Assembly: GCF_024518835.1 (NCBI RefSeq)
Contig: NZ_JANIGO010000005.1
Span: forward strand, 62,001-126,000
Reading direction: 5' to 3'
Origin: Limnobacter humi
GTDB lineage: Bacteria; Pseudomonadota; Gammaproteobacteria; Burkholderiales; Burkholderiaceae_B
DNA length: 64,000 nucleotides
Shown here one piece after another: positions 37,140-44,890 of this stretch; position 1 is the first letter of the stretch, and every line of letters begins with the position of its first letter. The notes beneath the pieces are model-generated. The model did no database searches and was not told the DNA's origin. It worked only from the letters and a program-made list of their open reading frames with translations. The position numbers were made by a program, and so were the translations under genes.

Positions 37140-38344
37140 CGCCCCAGGCCAGCAGCCATCATGATTTGTTTGGCACTGAGTTGGGCCTGTCCGGTGGCTT
37201 CACCCAGGGCATTCAAGCGGGTGGCGGTGATTTTTTCGTCTGAAAATTGAAGACGGATTTTTTCACCTTGCCGACCAACCACGGTCATGGTTCCCTCCGT
37301 GGGTACAAAGGCGCCCTGCTGGATGGCCAGGTCCTGCCCCACCATGTCGTACATGGCTTGTTTGGGCTGTTTGTTTTCACCCAGACCATCAGCCATCGAC
37401 AAGGCCACATAGGAGGTGCCCGGGAACACGGATCGGTGCGTCTGGATTTGTTTGCGCACCCGCAGGCCATCCATCACGACACCATTCAATGCGCACTGAC
37501 TATTCCAGTCCACGGAGGCTTTGTAAGAGGAGCAATAGCCAATGGCGCCGTCCAGGTAGTCGATCACGGGTTGATCACCGGACAAATCAATCCGTTGTTT
37601 GAGGCTGGCCACCGAGCCGGCGTATCGGGTTTTTCCAATGATTCGACCCAACTGGCCTTGGGATTGCAGTTCAAATTGCTTGGCATCGCTGCGGGTGATC
37701 TCCGTCAGCAGGCTGGACAGCACGCTGGGGTCTGTCCGGAAGCTCAATTCTTCACAGGCCGATTCTGCAATCGAGAAACGATCGGGGGCTGACCATTGGT
37801 CGATGGGCGCATGATCACTCACACTGGCCCTAACACGTCCACCCAGTGCACAAATTTTCAGGTCATACGACAGGGTTTTGGTATTTTTGGCAGCGTCGAA
37901 ATCCCGCTTGGTGTTGGCATATCCGGTTGGGTTGAACCCAACCCGCAACACCTCGGGAATAAACTGGGCAGCGTTCAGGTTGACTGCAGATTGTGCCGAT
38001 TTGGTTCCGAAATCTGTTTGACCAAATCCGAGGGAAAAGGACACCACCGCCTTTTTGGCCAGTTCAAGCCATTCACTGTCTTTGCTGGGAATCGGGTTGA
38101 GTTTGGGGAAGTCACCACACAGCTTGGCATCGGATGGGCCTGCTTGCTGACACTGTTCCGCCGATTGAAATACCAGAACATCTTTCGCTGTGTAGGATTT
38201 TCCACGACTGGCTGTGTCATCAGTAGTGCGGGGGGCTGCCAGTGGTGCGGTTGGCGGCGTCGGGTTGCCGTCGGCCTGGCTGTAATGTTGATGCGCCACT
38301 GCGCTGGTCACAAACAAGGCGAAAGCTGAAAACGGCGTGATCAT
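37136..38344 (-). CDS. Exported protein of unknown function
   Basis: A 402-residue protein starting MITPFSAFALFVTSAVAHQ, with a Sec-type signal peptide and RBS GGAGATGACC region; a start at 38446 has no support. The mature part has several cysteines (EQCQQAGPSDAKLCGDF, YCSSYKASVDWNSQCALNG) suggesting periplasmic disulfides, and no domain I recognise. The stop overlaps the start of the coiled-coil membrane protein (ATGA), so the pair probably acts together, perhaps at the envelope. The neighbouring TamA/TamB genes are convergent, so functional linkage with them is only suggestive. Confidence 0.75.
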   Translation of the reverse strand: MITPFSAFALFVTSAVAHQHYSQADGNPTPPTAPLAAPRTTDDTASRGKSYTAKDVLVFQSAEQCQQAGPSDAKLCGDFPKLNPIPSKDSEWLELAKKAVVSFSLGFGQTDFGTKSAQSAVNLNAAQFIPEVLRVGFNPTGYANTKRDFDAAKNTKTLSYDLKICALGGRVRASVSDHAPIDQWSAPDRFSIAESACEELSFRTDPSVLSSLLTEITRSDAKQFELQSQGQLGRIIGKTRYAGSVASLKQRIDLSGDQPVIDYLDGAIGYCSSYKASVDWNSQCALNGVVMDGLRVRKQIQTHRSVFPGTSYVALSMADGLGENKQPKQAMYDMVGQDLAIQQGAFVPTEGTMTVVGRQGEKIRLQFSDEKITATRLNALGEATGQAQLSAKQIMMAAGLGR

Positions 38345-38406
38345 TGTGAGGTCATCTCCAAAGTGACTGGGTATCAAGTTGTGTTGCAGTATGCCAGAAA
38401 GCGCAA

Positions 38407-38432
38407 AGGGCTTGCGCAGTTGCACAAGCCCT
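38407..38432 (-). terminator. Probable terminator after flgE
   Basis: AGGGCTTG and CAAGCCCT form an 8-bp stem with a 10-nt loop, 22 nt beyond the flgE stop on the minus strand. It is followed by a moderately U-rich TTTGCGCTTT, so termination may be partial. Confidence 0.5.
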
Positions 38433-38453
38433 GTGAATTGCCGCAATACTGGA

Positions 38454-39752
38454 TCAAGTCAGGTTGGTGATGGTTTGCAGCAGTGTGTCCTGGGCCTGAA
38501 TGCTCTTGGAGTTGGCTTGATAAATGCGCTGCGTGGCAATCATTTGCACCAGCTCTGCCGTCAAGTCGACGTTGGCTTCTTCAACAGCACCGGCTTGAAC
38601 CAAACCAAAACCGGCGTCACCCGCGTTGGATGCAAACTCCGGCCCGGCCTGCAAAGTGGCCACCCAGTTGTTGTTGCCCACTGGTTGCAAACCTTCGGGA
38701 TTGCGGTAGCGGAACAATCCGATTTTCGCAATGTCTTTGGTTTGGCCATTGGCGTAGTTCAGGGTCAGAACCCCTCGGCCATCAATGGTGAAGTTGGTGT
38801 AGTCGGCTGCGTCGTAGCCGTTCTGGGCCAGGTTTTGTAACTGGAAGTCGGTGCCGTACTGGGTGCTGCCACGCATGTCGATCCGGACGTCGGTGTTGGT
38901 GCTGTCAAATTCTGGTGACAAGGCCGACAGGTCAATTTTGTAAACAGCGTTGGCGGGGTTGTTCAGTGTGCCGTCGGTTGAAAAGTCCAGCGCGGCGCCG
39001 GTGGTGGGGGCACCTGGGTATGCAGCCGCTTCCTGGGAAATATCCACGGGAACGTCGTTGACCGTGGCGTAGACGCGCCACTGGTTGGGGCCTGTGGATG
39101 CTGGCGTGGTGGCTGCTCCGAGCTTTTGCCAGAACACCTGCAACGTCAGTGGTTCGCCCAGCTGGTTATTGATCACAATGGCAGAACTTTGCGCATAGGA
39201 ATTGGGGTCGGTTGCATCAAAGGTTGGGCTGATGCTGGATGGCTGTGTTCGGGAGTCCAGGTTGAAGCGGAACTCCGTCTTGCCCGTTGCCCGGGGTGCA
39301 ATCGGCTCTGTTGAGATGGTCACTGGTGAGGCCACGTCCAGCACGTTGCCAGTGTCTGGGTCCAGCGGGAATGCGAGGAGGTCTTTCCCGTCTGCCGTGG
39401 TGACGGTGTTGTCCCGGTCCAGCTGGAATTGCCCGTTGCGCGTGAGGAACTCACGTCCGTCCTGGCCTTTGACCTTGAAGAACCCGTTGCCCGAGATGGC
39501 CAGGTCCAGTGGGTTTTGTGTGGCCACCACATTGCCCTGGCGGAATTCCTGTTTGATGGCCATGATGTTGACACCGCCGCCCACTTGCAGGCCTGCGTCT
39601 GCGCGTGACAGCGTGCTGGCATACACGTCGCCGAACTGGGCCTTGCTGGCCTTGAAGCCCACCGTGTTGGCGTTGGCCACGTTGTTGGCAGTCACCTCCA
39701 GACTTTTCTGTGAGGTGTTCAGTCCACTTAATCCCTGTTGAAATACGCCCAT
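38454..39752 (-). CDS. flgE: Flagellar hook protein FlgE
   Basis: Hook subunit, 432 residues. The N-terminal signature MGVFQQGLSGLNTSQKSLEVTANNVANANTVGFKASKAQF is diagnostic of the flagellar axial family, and FGDVYASTLSRADAGLQVGGGVNIMAIKQEFRQGNV fits FlgE. The centre contains ISGNGFFKVKGQDGREFLTRNGQFQLD, and the C-terminal EEANVDLTAELVQMIATQRIYQANSKSIQAQDTLLQTITNL is the typical coiled-coil end. It stands alone on this strand, away from flgBCDFG, which is unusual. Confidence 0.95.
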   Translation of the reverse strand: MGVFQQGLSGLNTSQKSLEVTANNVANANTVGFKASKAQFGDVYASTLSRADAGLQVGGGVNIMAIKQEFRQGNVVATQNPLDLAISGNGFFKVKGQDGREFLTRNGQFQLDRDNTVTTADGKDLLAFPLDPDTGNVLDVASPVTISTEPIAPRATGKTEFRFNLDSRTQPSSISPTFDATDPNSYAQSSAIVINNQLGEPLTLQVFWQKLGAATTPASTGPNQWRVYATVNDVPVDISQEAAAYPGAPTTGAALDFSTDGTLNNPANAVYKIDLSALSPEFDSTNTDVRIDMRGSTQYGTDFQLQNLAQNGYDAADYTNFTIDGRGVLTLNYANGQTKDIAKIGLFRYRNPEGLQPVGNNNWVATLQAGPEFASNAGDAGFGLVQAGAVEEANVDLTAELVQMIATQRIYQANSKSIQAQDTLLQTITNLT

Positions 39753-39917
39753 CTTCGCCTCGCGCTGTGATGTTGTTGGGTTGGTACAGCTTGCACCAAT
39801 GACGCTTATTTAACCGGAAGTCCATTCCAACAACTTGGCAGCACACCCTTCGAAATTCAGCGCATTGTTGAAAAGATACGCCGCACCGCTTTTGTTAAGG
39901 TGTGGCAATTGAAGGCA

Positions 39918-40559
39918 ATGGACGTTCTGACCGACGGGAGCCAACACGTGGAATGCATTCCTCACATCGAAGAGCTCTACATTCGAAGTTACCCGCTGGG
40001 CGCTTCTGCCGGGGCCTATGATCGCAAGTTGATTGATCTTCCGGTCACGCTTCGTCTCCAGGAGCAATCGTTTTACCTCACTTACCGCCGAAGCCTGGCC
40101 GGCCAGTGGTCGGTCATGTGTTCGGATGTTCAACTGCGCGCCTTGCGAAAGCACTTGACCGTGATGCAAGTGCAGGCCAGTGAACTGGACACCGAGTTGG
40201 CTCGAGTTTTTGCAGCGGTGCAATCCAGTTGCGCGGAAGCGCTGGATGCCTTGCCAACGCATGCAACCCGTCGTGATGTGTTGGATGCCTTGATTCAGTG
40301 CGGGGGTATCAACCCGCTGTTGGTGTTGGATGAGTTTCGCTTTTATCACTTGACCGGCCCGCAGGTGTTGGCGGTCCGAATGCTGCCTGGGCCAGATGGT
40401 GCGCTGGATGACGTCATCGAGCTGAGCCTGGTGCAGTGGAAAGAATTCTGTGCGGTGTTAACGACATTGGCTCCCCAGGGCCGCAACGCCATGATGGATT
40501 GGGTGCGCAACACCCTGCAGGAGATTCGTTCGCCCCTGTCCCTGGAGAACGCTGCATGA
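39918..40559 (+). CDS. Hypothetical protein upstream of fliK-like gene
   Basis: A protein of about 213 residues from ATG 39918 (MDVLTDGSQHVECIPHIEELYIRSYPLG); a GTG at 39900 would add six residues. I do not recognise it. It appears soluble, with mixed alpha/beta content and no signal peptide or membrane helix. The stop overlaps the fliK-like ATG by 4 nt (ATGA), so it is translationally coupled to a flagellar hook-length gene and may be flagellum-related. Confidence 0.7.
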   Translation: MDVLTDGSQHVECIPHIEELYIRSYPLGASAGAYDRKLIDLPVTLRLQEQSFYLTYRRSLAGQWSVMCSDVQLRALRKHLTVMQVQASELDTELARVFAAVQSSCAEALDALPTHATRRDVLDALIQCGGINPLLVLDEFRFYHLTGPQVLAVRMLPGPDGALDDVIELSLVQWKEFCAVLTTLAPQGRNAMMDWVRNTLQEIRSPLSLENAA

Positions 40560-42484
40560 TTGCGCTGCTGGATATTGTTTCGGGGCAGTTGCCGTCGGTG
40601 TCCAACCCGGCACAATCCCTCACGCCCAATGAGCGGCAGGCTGTGGTGGATTTTTTACAGACGCAAACACCGGTGTCGGGGCAAGATTTGACCGACATGG
40701 ACGACGCTGCCCTCATTGACCTGGCGTTTTCAACTGCCCTGGCGCAAATGCGTTCAACACAGGGTGCCGATCCGGCCACGATCAAGCCTGTCGAACTGGA
40801 TGTGTCGACAACACCGACCGCTGCAGTGTGGATGGATGGATACCCGAACGGGTACAGCGCACTGCCTGGTTTGCAGGTTGAGGCCGACCCGCTCGGCAGG
40901 TCGGATTCGATGGCGACAGTAGACGATGTGGCCGACTCTGTGGCCGGGCCGCCCGCATTGCCGTTGACCATGGTGCCCCCCGTGGTGCCTTTCGTGCCGG
41001 TATCCGTGCCAACCGTGCTGCCCAACCAGGCGCCGGTGGCGGAGTCTGCAAGGCCAGTCGACCCAGTGTTGACGCGCAACGCGGGTGTGGAGCCAACCGT
41101 CAATGTGCCTGCGCAGGCAACGCCCGTCACAACGCTTGCACCGGCCTGGCCCGTGCAGGCGGCTGAGCTTGACGTGCCGGCCTCTGCAGCGGCTGAGGAT
41201 GCTGTCCAACTGCCAACCGGGGCAGCACAACCAGTGCCACGTGTTTCGGCCACAGCCGCGGTGCCTGCTCAGCCAGTGGCGCAGTTGTCGCTGTACACGC
41301 CCGCACAAGCACCAACGCACACACCGACGCAAACACCGACTGAAACCGCGGTTGTATTCGCAGCGCCTGTTTTGAAGGTGACCACAAACGCCAGCGATGC
41401 GGTGGAGCCTGAGGCAGTGATGCTGCCCAAGCCGCCTGTGCAAGCCGAGTTGCCTGGCCGACTGATGAACGCCTCAGCAGCCGATGCGCCTGAGCCGGTG
41501 CAGGCCCCTGCGGTGTTCACGGCGCAGTCACTGCCAGCAGAGCCTGCGGTGACTGCGGCTGTGCCGAGGCCGCAGCCCAATACTGCCGCTGCCGCACCCA
41601 TGCAACCCCCGGTGAATGATGCACCGGCACCTCGCGTTGAGCTGGCGACGTTGACCACGGCGGAGCGGGAACTGCAGCCGCCTGTGCTGTCGTCCCGCCA
41701 GCGCTTGCAGTCCGCCTCGGTGTGGGTTTCTGCAGAGCCCGTATCCGCTTCAACCCTGGAATGGATGAAGCAGAGCGAGCGTTTTTCGCGACAGTTGTCT
41801 GCCAACCCTGCGCAGCCGGATCAAGATCACTCGGTGTTGGCCGCTGACGATGCCGTGGCGGTACCCAGCAGCCCAGTGGGTGTTGTGACTGCAGACCCTG
41901 CAGTATCGGGTCCGGTGGAGTCAGTCCAACCAGGGGTTTCAGTGCCGCGTGGCGTAACGTCCACGAGTACTTTGCCGCCGGTGGCATTGCCGCGAGGTGC
42001 TGGCCGTGCTGAAGAACTGATCACTGTTGTGAATGACGCGCTCAAATCCATTGAAATGCGTTTGCCGGGTCGGGTTGAGGTCACCCTGCATTTGCGCGAT
42101 GGTGCCCGCCTTGACCTCTTGGTGATGGCTGAAAACCGGACCATGCGGTTGGAAATGAACACAGACCGGGTTGGTTTGGGTGCAGGTCTTGGTGACGGCG
42201 CTCAACAACTGGGGCGAACCCTGGAGAACATGGGTTATCAACTCCAGCACTTGAAATTCAATGGCGATATTCTCGTCAACAGCCCGTCCAGTGGCAGTGA
42301 CGCGGGCACGCCCGGGCAAGGTCAAAGTGCAAGTCAGGGGCAGTCTCAATCGCAATTCAACCAGCGGGGTGAACAGGGGCGCGGTGTGTTCCACCAGCCA
42401 GATTCGCCAGCGGCAGCCGATGCAGCTGAGGCGCCGGCCGAGACTGAGCCGGTGAAGGCCAGCGGGATCAGTCTCTACGTTTGA
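40556..42484 (+). CDS. fliK: FliK-like hook-length control protein
   Basis: A 642-residue protein starting MIALLDIVSGQLPSVSNPAQ at the overlap with the upstream gene. The middle (about 80-470) is a long Ala/Pro/Val/Thr-rich linker of the sort FliK uses as a molecular ruler. The C-terminal domain (about 480-585) matches the Flg_hook fold: EELITVVNDALKSIEMRLPGRVEVTLHLRDGARLDLLVMAENRTMRLEMN, then LGRTLENMGYQLQHLKFNGDILV, followed by a Gln/Ser-rich tail. A second FliK-like gene lies at 50.3 kb, so which one controls hook length is uncertain. Confidence 0.75.
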   Translation: MIALLDIVSGQLPSVSNPAQSLTPNERQAVVDFLQTQTPVSGQDLTDMDDAALIDLAFSTALAQMRSTQGADPATIKPVELDVSTTPTAAVWMDGYPNGYSALPGLQVEADPLGRSDSMATVDDVADSVAGPPALPLTMVPPVVPFVPVSVPTVLPNQAPVAESARPVDPVLTRNAGVEPTVNVPAQATPVTTLAPAWPVQAAELDVPASAAAEDAVQLPTGAAQPVPRVSATAAVPAQPVAQLSLYTPAQAPTHTPTQTPTETAVVFAAPVLKVTTNASDAVEPEAVMLPKPPVQAELPGRLMNASAADAPEPVQAPAVFTAQSLPAEPAVTAAVPRPQPNTAAAAPMQPPVNDAPAPRVELATLTTAERELQPPVLSSRQRLQSASVWVSAEPVSASTLEWMKQSERFSRQLSANPAQPDQDHSVLAADDAVAVPSSPVGVVTADPAVSGPVESVQPGVSVPRGVTSTSTLPPVALPRGAGRAEELITVVNDALKSIEMRLPGRVEVTLHLRDGARLDLLVMAENRTMRLEMNTDRVGLGAGLGDGAQQLGRTLENMGYQLQHLKFNGDILVNSPSSGSDAGTPGQGQSASQGQSQSQFNQRGEQGRGVFHQPDSPAAADAAEAPAETEPVKASGISLYV

Positions 42485-42496
42485 AGGGCGTCCGTG

Positions 42497-42952
42497 CTAG
42501 CGCAGGATAACGTTGTTGACCAGCCATGCGCTGGTTTGCGGCAAGTAGTGCAATTCCACCACCACGTTTTCCGTAGACGGCCGACCATCGACCACTTGTG
42601 AGAACACAGCCCGGGCGCGGTTGGTTTCGGTCAGTGTGTCTGACACATACACATAGCGAAACGATTGAATGTGTTCATTCTGGATACGCAGGGCCACGGC
42701 TTCGCTCAAGAGCTTGATGGCCATGCGGTGCTCGGCCGTGTTCAGACTGAGCTTGGTGGCGGCGGCCTGATCGTTTTTTGCAATCGCGTCCAGAAATGAT
42801 TGGGCTGCAATCCGGCGCTGAGAAAACTCCAGGTCCTTGCTGCAGGCGGTCATCAGCAACACAGCGCCCATCAACAGACCCATCAGCAGTGTGAGCCAAG
42901 GGGCTTTCCGGTTTGCGAACATCGGGGGCAGTGCAGTCATGGCGTTGGGCAT
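42497..42952 (-). CDS. Predicted lipoprotein, unknown function
   Basis: A protein of up to 151 residues with a signal sequence and lipobox (LLMTACSKD, cysteine about residue 37). The mature part (EFSQRRIAAQSFLDAIAKNDQAAATKLSLN) resembles NTF2-like small lipoproteins of the DUF4878 type. Several ATGs compete (42952, 42940, 42922). Convergent with the fliK-like gene, 12 nt apart, and divergent from fliE. Nothing ties it to flagella besides position. Confidence 0.75.
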   Translation of the reverse strand: MPNAMTALPPMFANRKAPWLTLLMGLLMGAVLLMTACSKDLEFSQRRIAAQSFLDAIAKNDQAAATKLSLNTAEHRMAIKLLSEAVALRIQNEHIQSFRYVYVSDTLTETNRARAVFSQVVDGRPSTENVVVELHYLPQTSAWLVNNVILR

Positions 42953-43007
42953 TGTTGGATCACTTTGGGTTTTTTCGGTGTTTTACTGCAAAGTTGCGCA
43001 AGGGCTG

Positions 43008-43024
43008 CTGGGCGATACTTTGCA
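43008..43024 (+). promoter_or_regulatory. Sigma-54-type promoter upstream of fliE
   Basis: CTGGGCGATACTTTGCA has the invariant GG (-24) and GC (-12) spaced by 10 nt, with CTGG and TTGCA matching the RpoN consensus. It lies 38 nt upstream of the fliE ATG and is oriented toward fliE-fliM-fliN. Use of RpoN for flagellar genes would be noteworthy in an organism that also has flhDC. Confidence 0.5.
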
Positions 43025-43061
43025 CACAGAGTAACCGAAACCTGTACAGGGGTTCAACGCC

Positions 43062-43373
43062 ATGAATGAAATGTCCAGATTATCCAGTGCTTCTCCCTTG
43101 CAATTGCTGGGTACACAGTCGGGCATCAGTCCTCAGTCTGCATCCGGCACGCCCAGTTTCACCGAGGTGTTTGGTGATGTGTTGTCGTCGGTCAGCAAGG
43201 CACAGGATACCTCCCGTCAGTTGTCGGTCGGTCTTCAGATGAATGATCCCAAGGTGTCTGTGGAAGACGTGGCCATTGCGTCCAATGAGGCACAACTCAA
43301 GTTTCAAACCTTGCTCCAGACCCGCAATAAATTGCTGCAGGCCTACAGTGACATCATGAGCATGCCGGTCTGA
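43062..43373 (+). CDS. fliE: Flagellar hook-basal body complex protein FliE
   Basis: Small adaptor between the MS ring and the proximal rod, exported through the flagellar T3SS. The 103 residues end with the conserved VSVEDVAIASNEAQLKFQTLLQTRNKLLQAYSDIMSMPV helix, and the middle FTEVFGDVLSSVSKAQDTSRQL is typical. Start MNEMSRLS. Separated from fliF, its usual neighbour, and placed before fliM instead. Confidence 0.94.
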   Translation: MNEMSRLSSASPLQLLGTQSGISPQSASGTPSFTEVFGDVLSSVSKAQDTSRQLSVGLQMNDPKVSVEDVAIASNEAQLKFQTLLQTRNKLLQAYSDIMSMPV

Positions 43374-43383
43374 AGGAGTATCC

Positions 43384-44481
43384 ATGCTCGCTGAATTTCT
43401 CACCCAAGATGAAGTGGATTCGCTGCTCCGGGCCATCACCGGAGAGGACTCCTATTTCAATTCGGATGATTCGGAAGAGTCGCAAGTCAAGCCCTACAAC
43501 CTGGCCAAGCAGGAGCGCATTGTCCGTGGGCGCATGCCAACGCTGGAAATCATCAATGAGCGATTTGCCCGCTTGTTGCGCATCGGCTTGTTTGATTTCA
43601 TGCGGCGAATGCCCGAAGTCACCGTGGGCTCTGTCAAAGTTATCAAGTACAACGAGTTCATCCGCAACCTGGCGGTGCCCACCAATTTGAACCTGATTTC
43701 GCTCAAGCCACTGCGCGGCAATGGTTTGGTGATTCTGGACCCCACCATGATTTTTGCCATGGTCGACACCATGTTCGGTGGTGATGGTCGCTTGCAAACC
43801 GAAATTGAGGGTCGCGAGTTTTCCGCAACCGAGCAGCGCATCATTGCGCGGGTGCTTGAGGTGGTGTTCTCCGAATATGCCAAGGCATGGGCACCGGTGT
43901 ACCCGTTGGTCCCAGAGTATGTGCGCTCGGAAATGCACACCCAGTTCGCCAACATTGCAAACCCGGCAGAGATTGTGGTGTCCAGCCGGTTTGAGATTGA
44001 ATTGGGCGCCACTTCCGGCACCATTCACATTTGCATTCCCTATTCATCGCTGGAGCCCATCCGGGATGCGATGAGCTCGGCCGTGCAAAGCAACCAGGGT
44101 GAAACGGACCGCCGTTGGTCCAAGATGCTCAAAAGCCAAATGCAGCAGGCCGAAGTTGAGTTGCAGGTCAACCTGGCATCGACCCAGTTGACGGTTGCTG
44201 ATGTGCTCACGCTGCAGCAGGGCGATTTCATTCCCTTGAGCATGGGGCCGACCGTGCAGGCCCGCGTTGACAACGTTCCCGTGTTTGAGTGTTCTTATGG
44301 CGTGAGCGGGGGGCAGTATGCGGTCAAGGTGGAAAAAATGATTAAACCAGGTGATGACTCCACGTTGCTGAGAACGCCCAGAGGTGCGGATTTCAAATCG
44401 CTCAGCGAGGTGTATTCGCTGGTGACCCAGCATGGTTCCGAACACCTGGACAAGCTGACTGACATTGCCAAAGCCGATTAA
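43384..44481 (+). CDS. fliM: Flagellar motor switch protein FliM
   Basis: C-ring switch component that binds phospho-CheY and FliG. The 365 residues have the N-terminal FLTQDEVDSLLRAITGED peptide (CheY-binding region), the RIVRGRMPTLEIINERFARLLR segment, the FliG-binding GGDGR motif in MFGGDGRLQTEIEGREFSATEQRII, and the FliN-like SPOA domain at the C-terminus (VADVLTLQQGDFIPLSMGPTV). Ten nt after fliE, with RBS GAAGGAG. Confidence 0.97.
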   Translation: MLAEFLTQDEVDSLLRAITGEDSYFNSDDSEESQVKPYNLAKQERIVRGRMPTLEIINERFARLLRIGLFDFMRRMPEVTVGSVKVIKYNEFIRNLAVPTNLNLISLKPLRGNGLVILDPTMIFAMVDTMFGGDGRLQTEIEGREFSATEQRIIARVLEVVFSEYAKAWAPVYPLVPEYVRSEMHTQFANIANPAEIVVSSRFEIELGATSGTIHICIPYSSLEPIRDAMSSAVQSNQGETDRRWSKMLKSQMQQAEVELQVNLASTQLTVADVLTLQQGDFIPLSMGPTVQARVDNVPVFECSYGVSGGQYAVKVEKMIKPGDDSTLLRTPRGADFKSLSEVYSLVTQHGSEHLDKLTDIAKAD

Positions 44482-44500
44482 TTCAGGATTGAGTTTCAAC

Positions 44501-44887
44501 ATGACCACAGACACCAGCAAAACCCAAGCCGACCCCGCGAGCAAAGTGATTTCAGAATCTGAACTCGGCGAGGTTGAGGCGCATCGCTTCGGCATGTTGT
44601 CCGGTCAGGGCAGCGAGGAATCGGGCAACGACATCGACATCATTTTGGACATCCCCGTGACCCTGAGCGTTGAACTGGGGCGAACCAAAATTCCGATCAA
44701 ACACATTCTGCAGTTGGCACAGGGCAGTGTGGTGGAGCTGGATGGCCTGGCTGGTGAGCCCATGAATGTGCTGGTCAATGGTTGCCTGATTGCACAGGGT
44801 GAAGTGGTGGTGGTGAACGACCGCTTCGGTATCCGTCTCACCGACATCGTGACGCCCTCGGAGCGGCTGCGCAAACTCAACGGCTAA
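44501..44887 (+). CDS. fliN: Flagellar motor switch protein FliN
   Basis: C-ring component with a SPOA domain. The start at 44501 (MTTDTSKTQADPASKV) gives 128 residues. The core (about 55-125) reads IILDIPVTLSVELGRTKIPIKHILQLAQGSVVELDGLAGEPMNVLVNGCLIAQGEVVVVNDRFGIRLTDIV, a clear FliN signature. Nineteen nt after fliM, and 3 nt before the FimV-like gene. Confidence 0.97.
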   Translation: MTTDTSKTQADPASKVISESELGEVEAHRFGMLSGQGSEESGNDIDIILDIPVTLSVELGRTKIPIKHILQLAQGSVVELDGLAGEPMNVLVNGCLIAQGEVVVVNDRFGIRLTDIVTPSERLRKLNG

Positions 44888-44890
44888 GGC

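Noticed and set aside
39833-39852. TTGGCAGCACACCCTTCG considered as a sigma-54 site
   Set aside because: GG is not followed by GC at the required 10-nt spacing.
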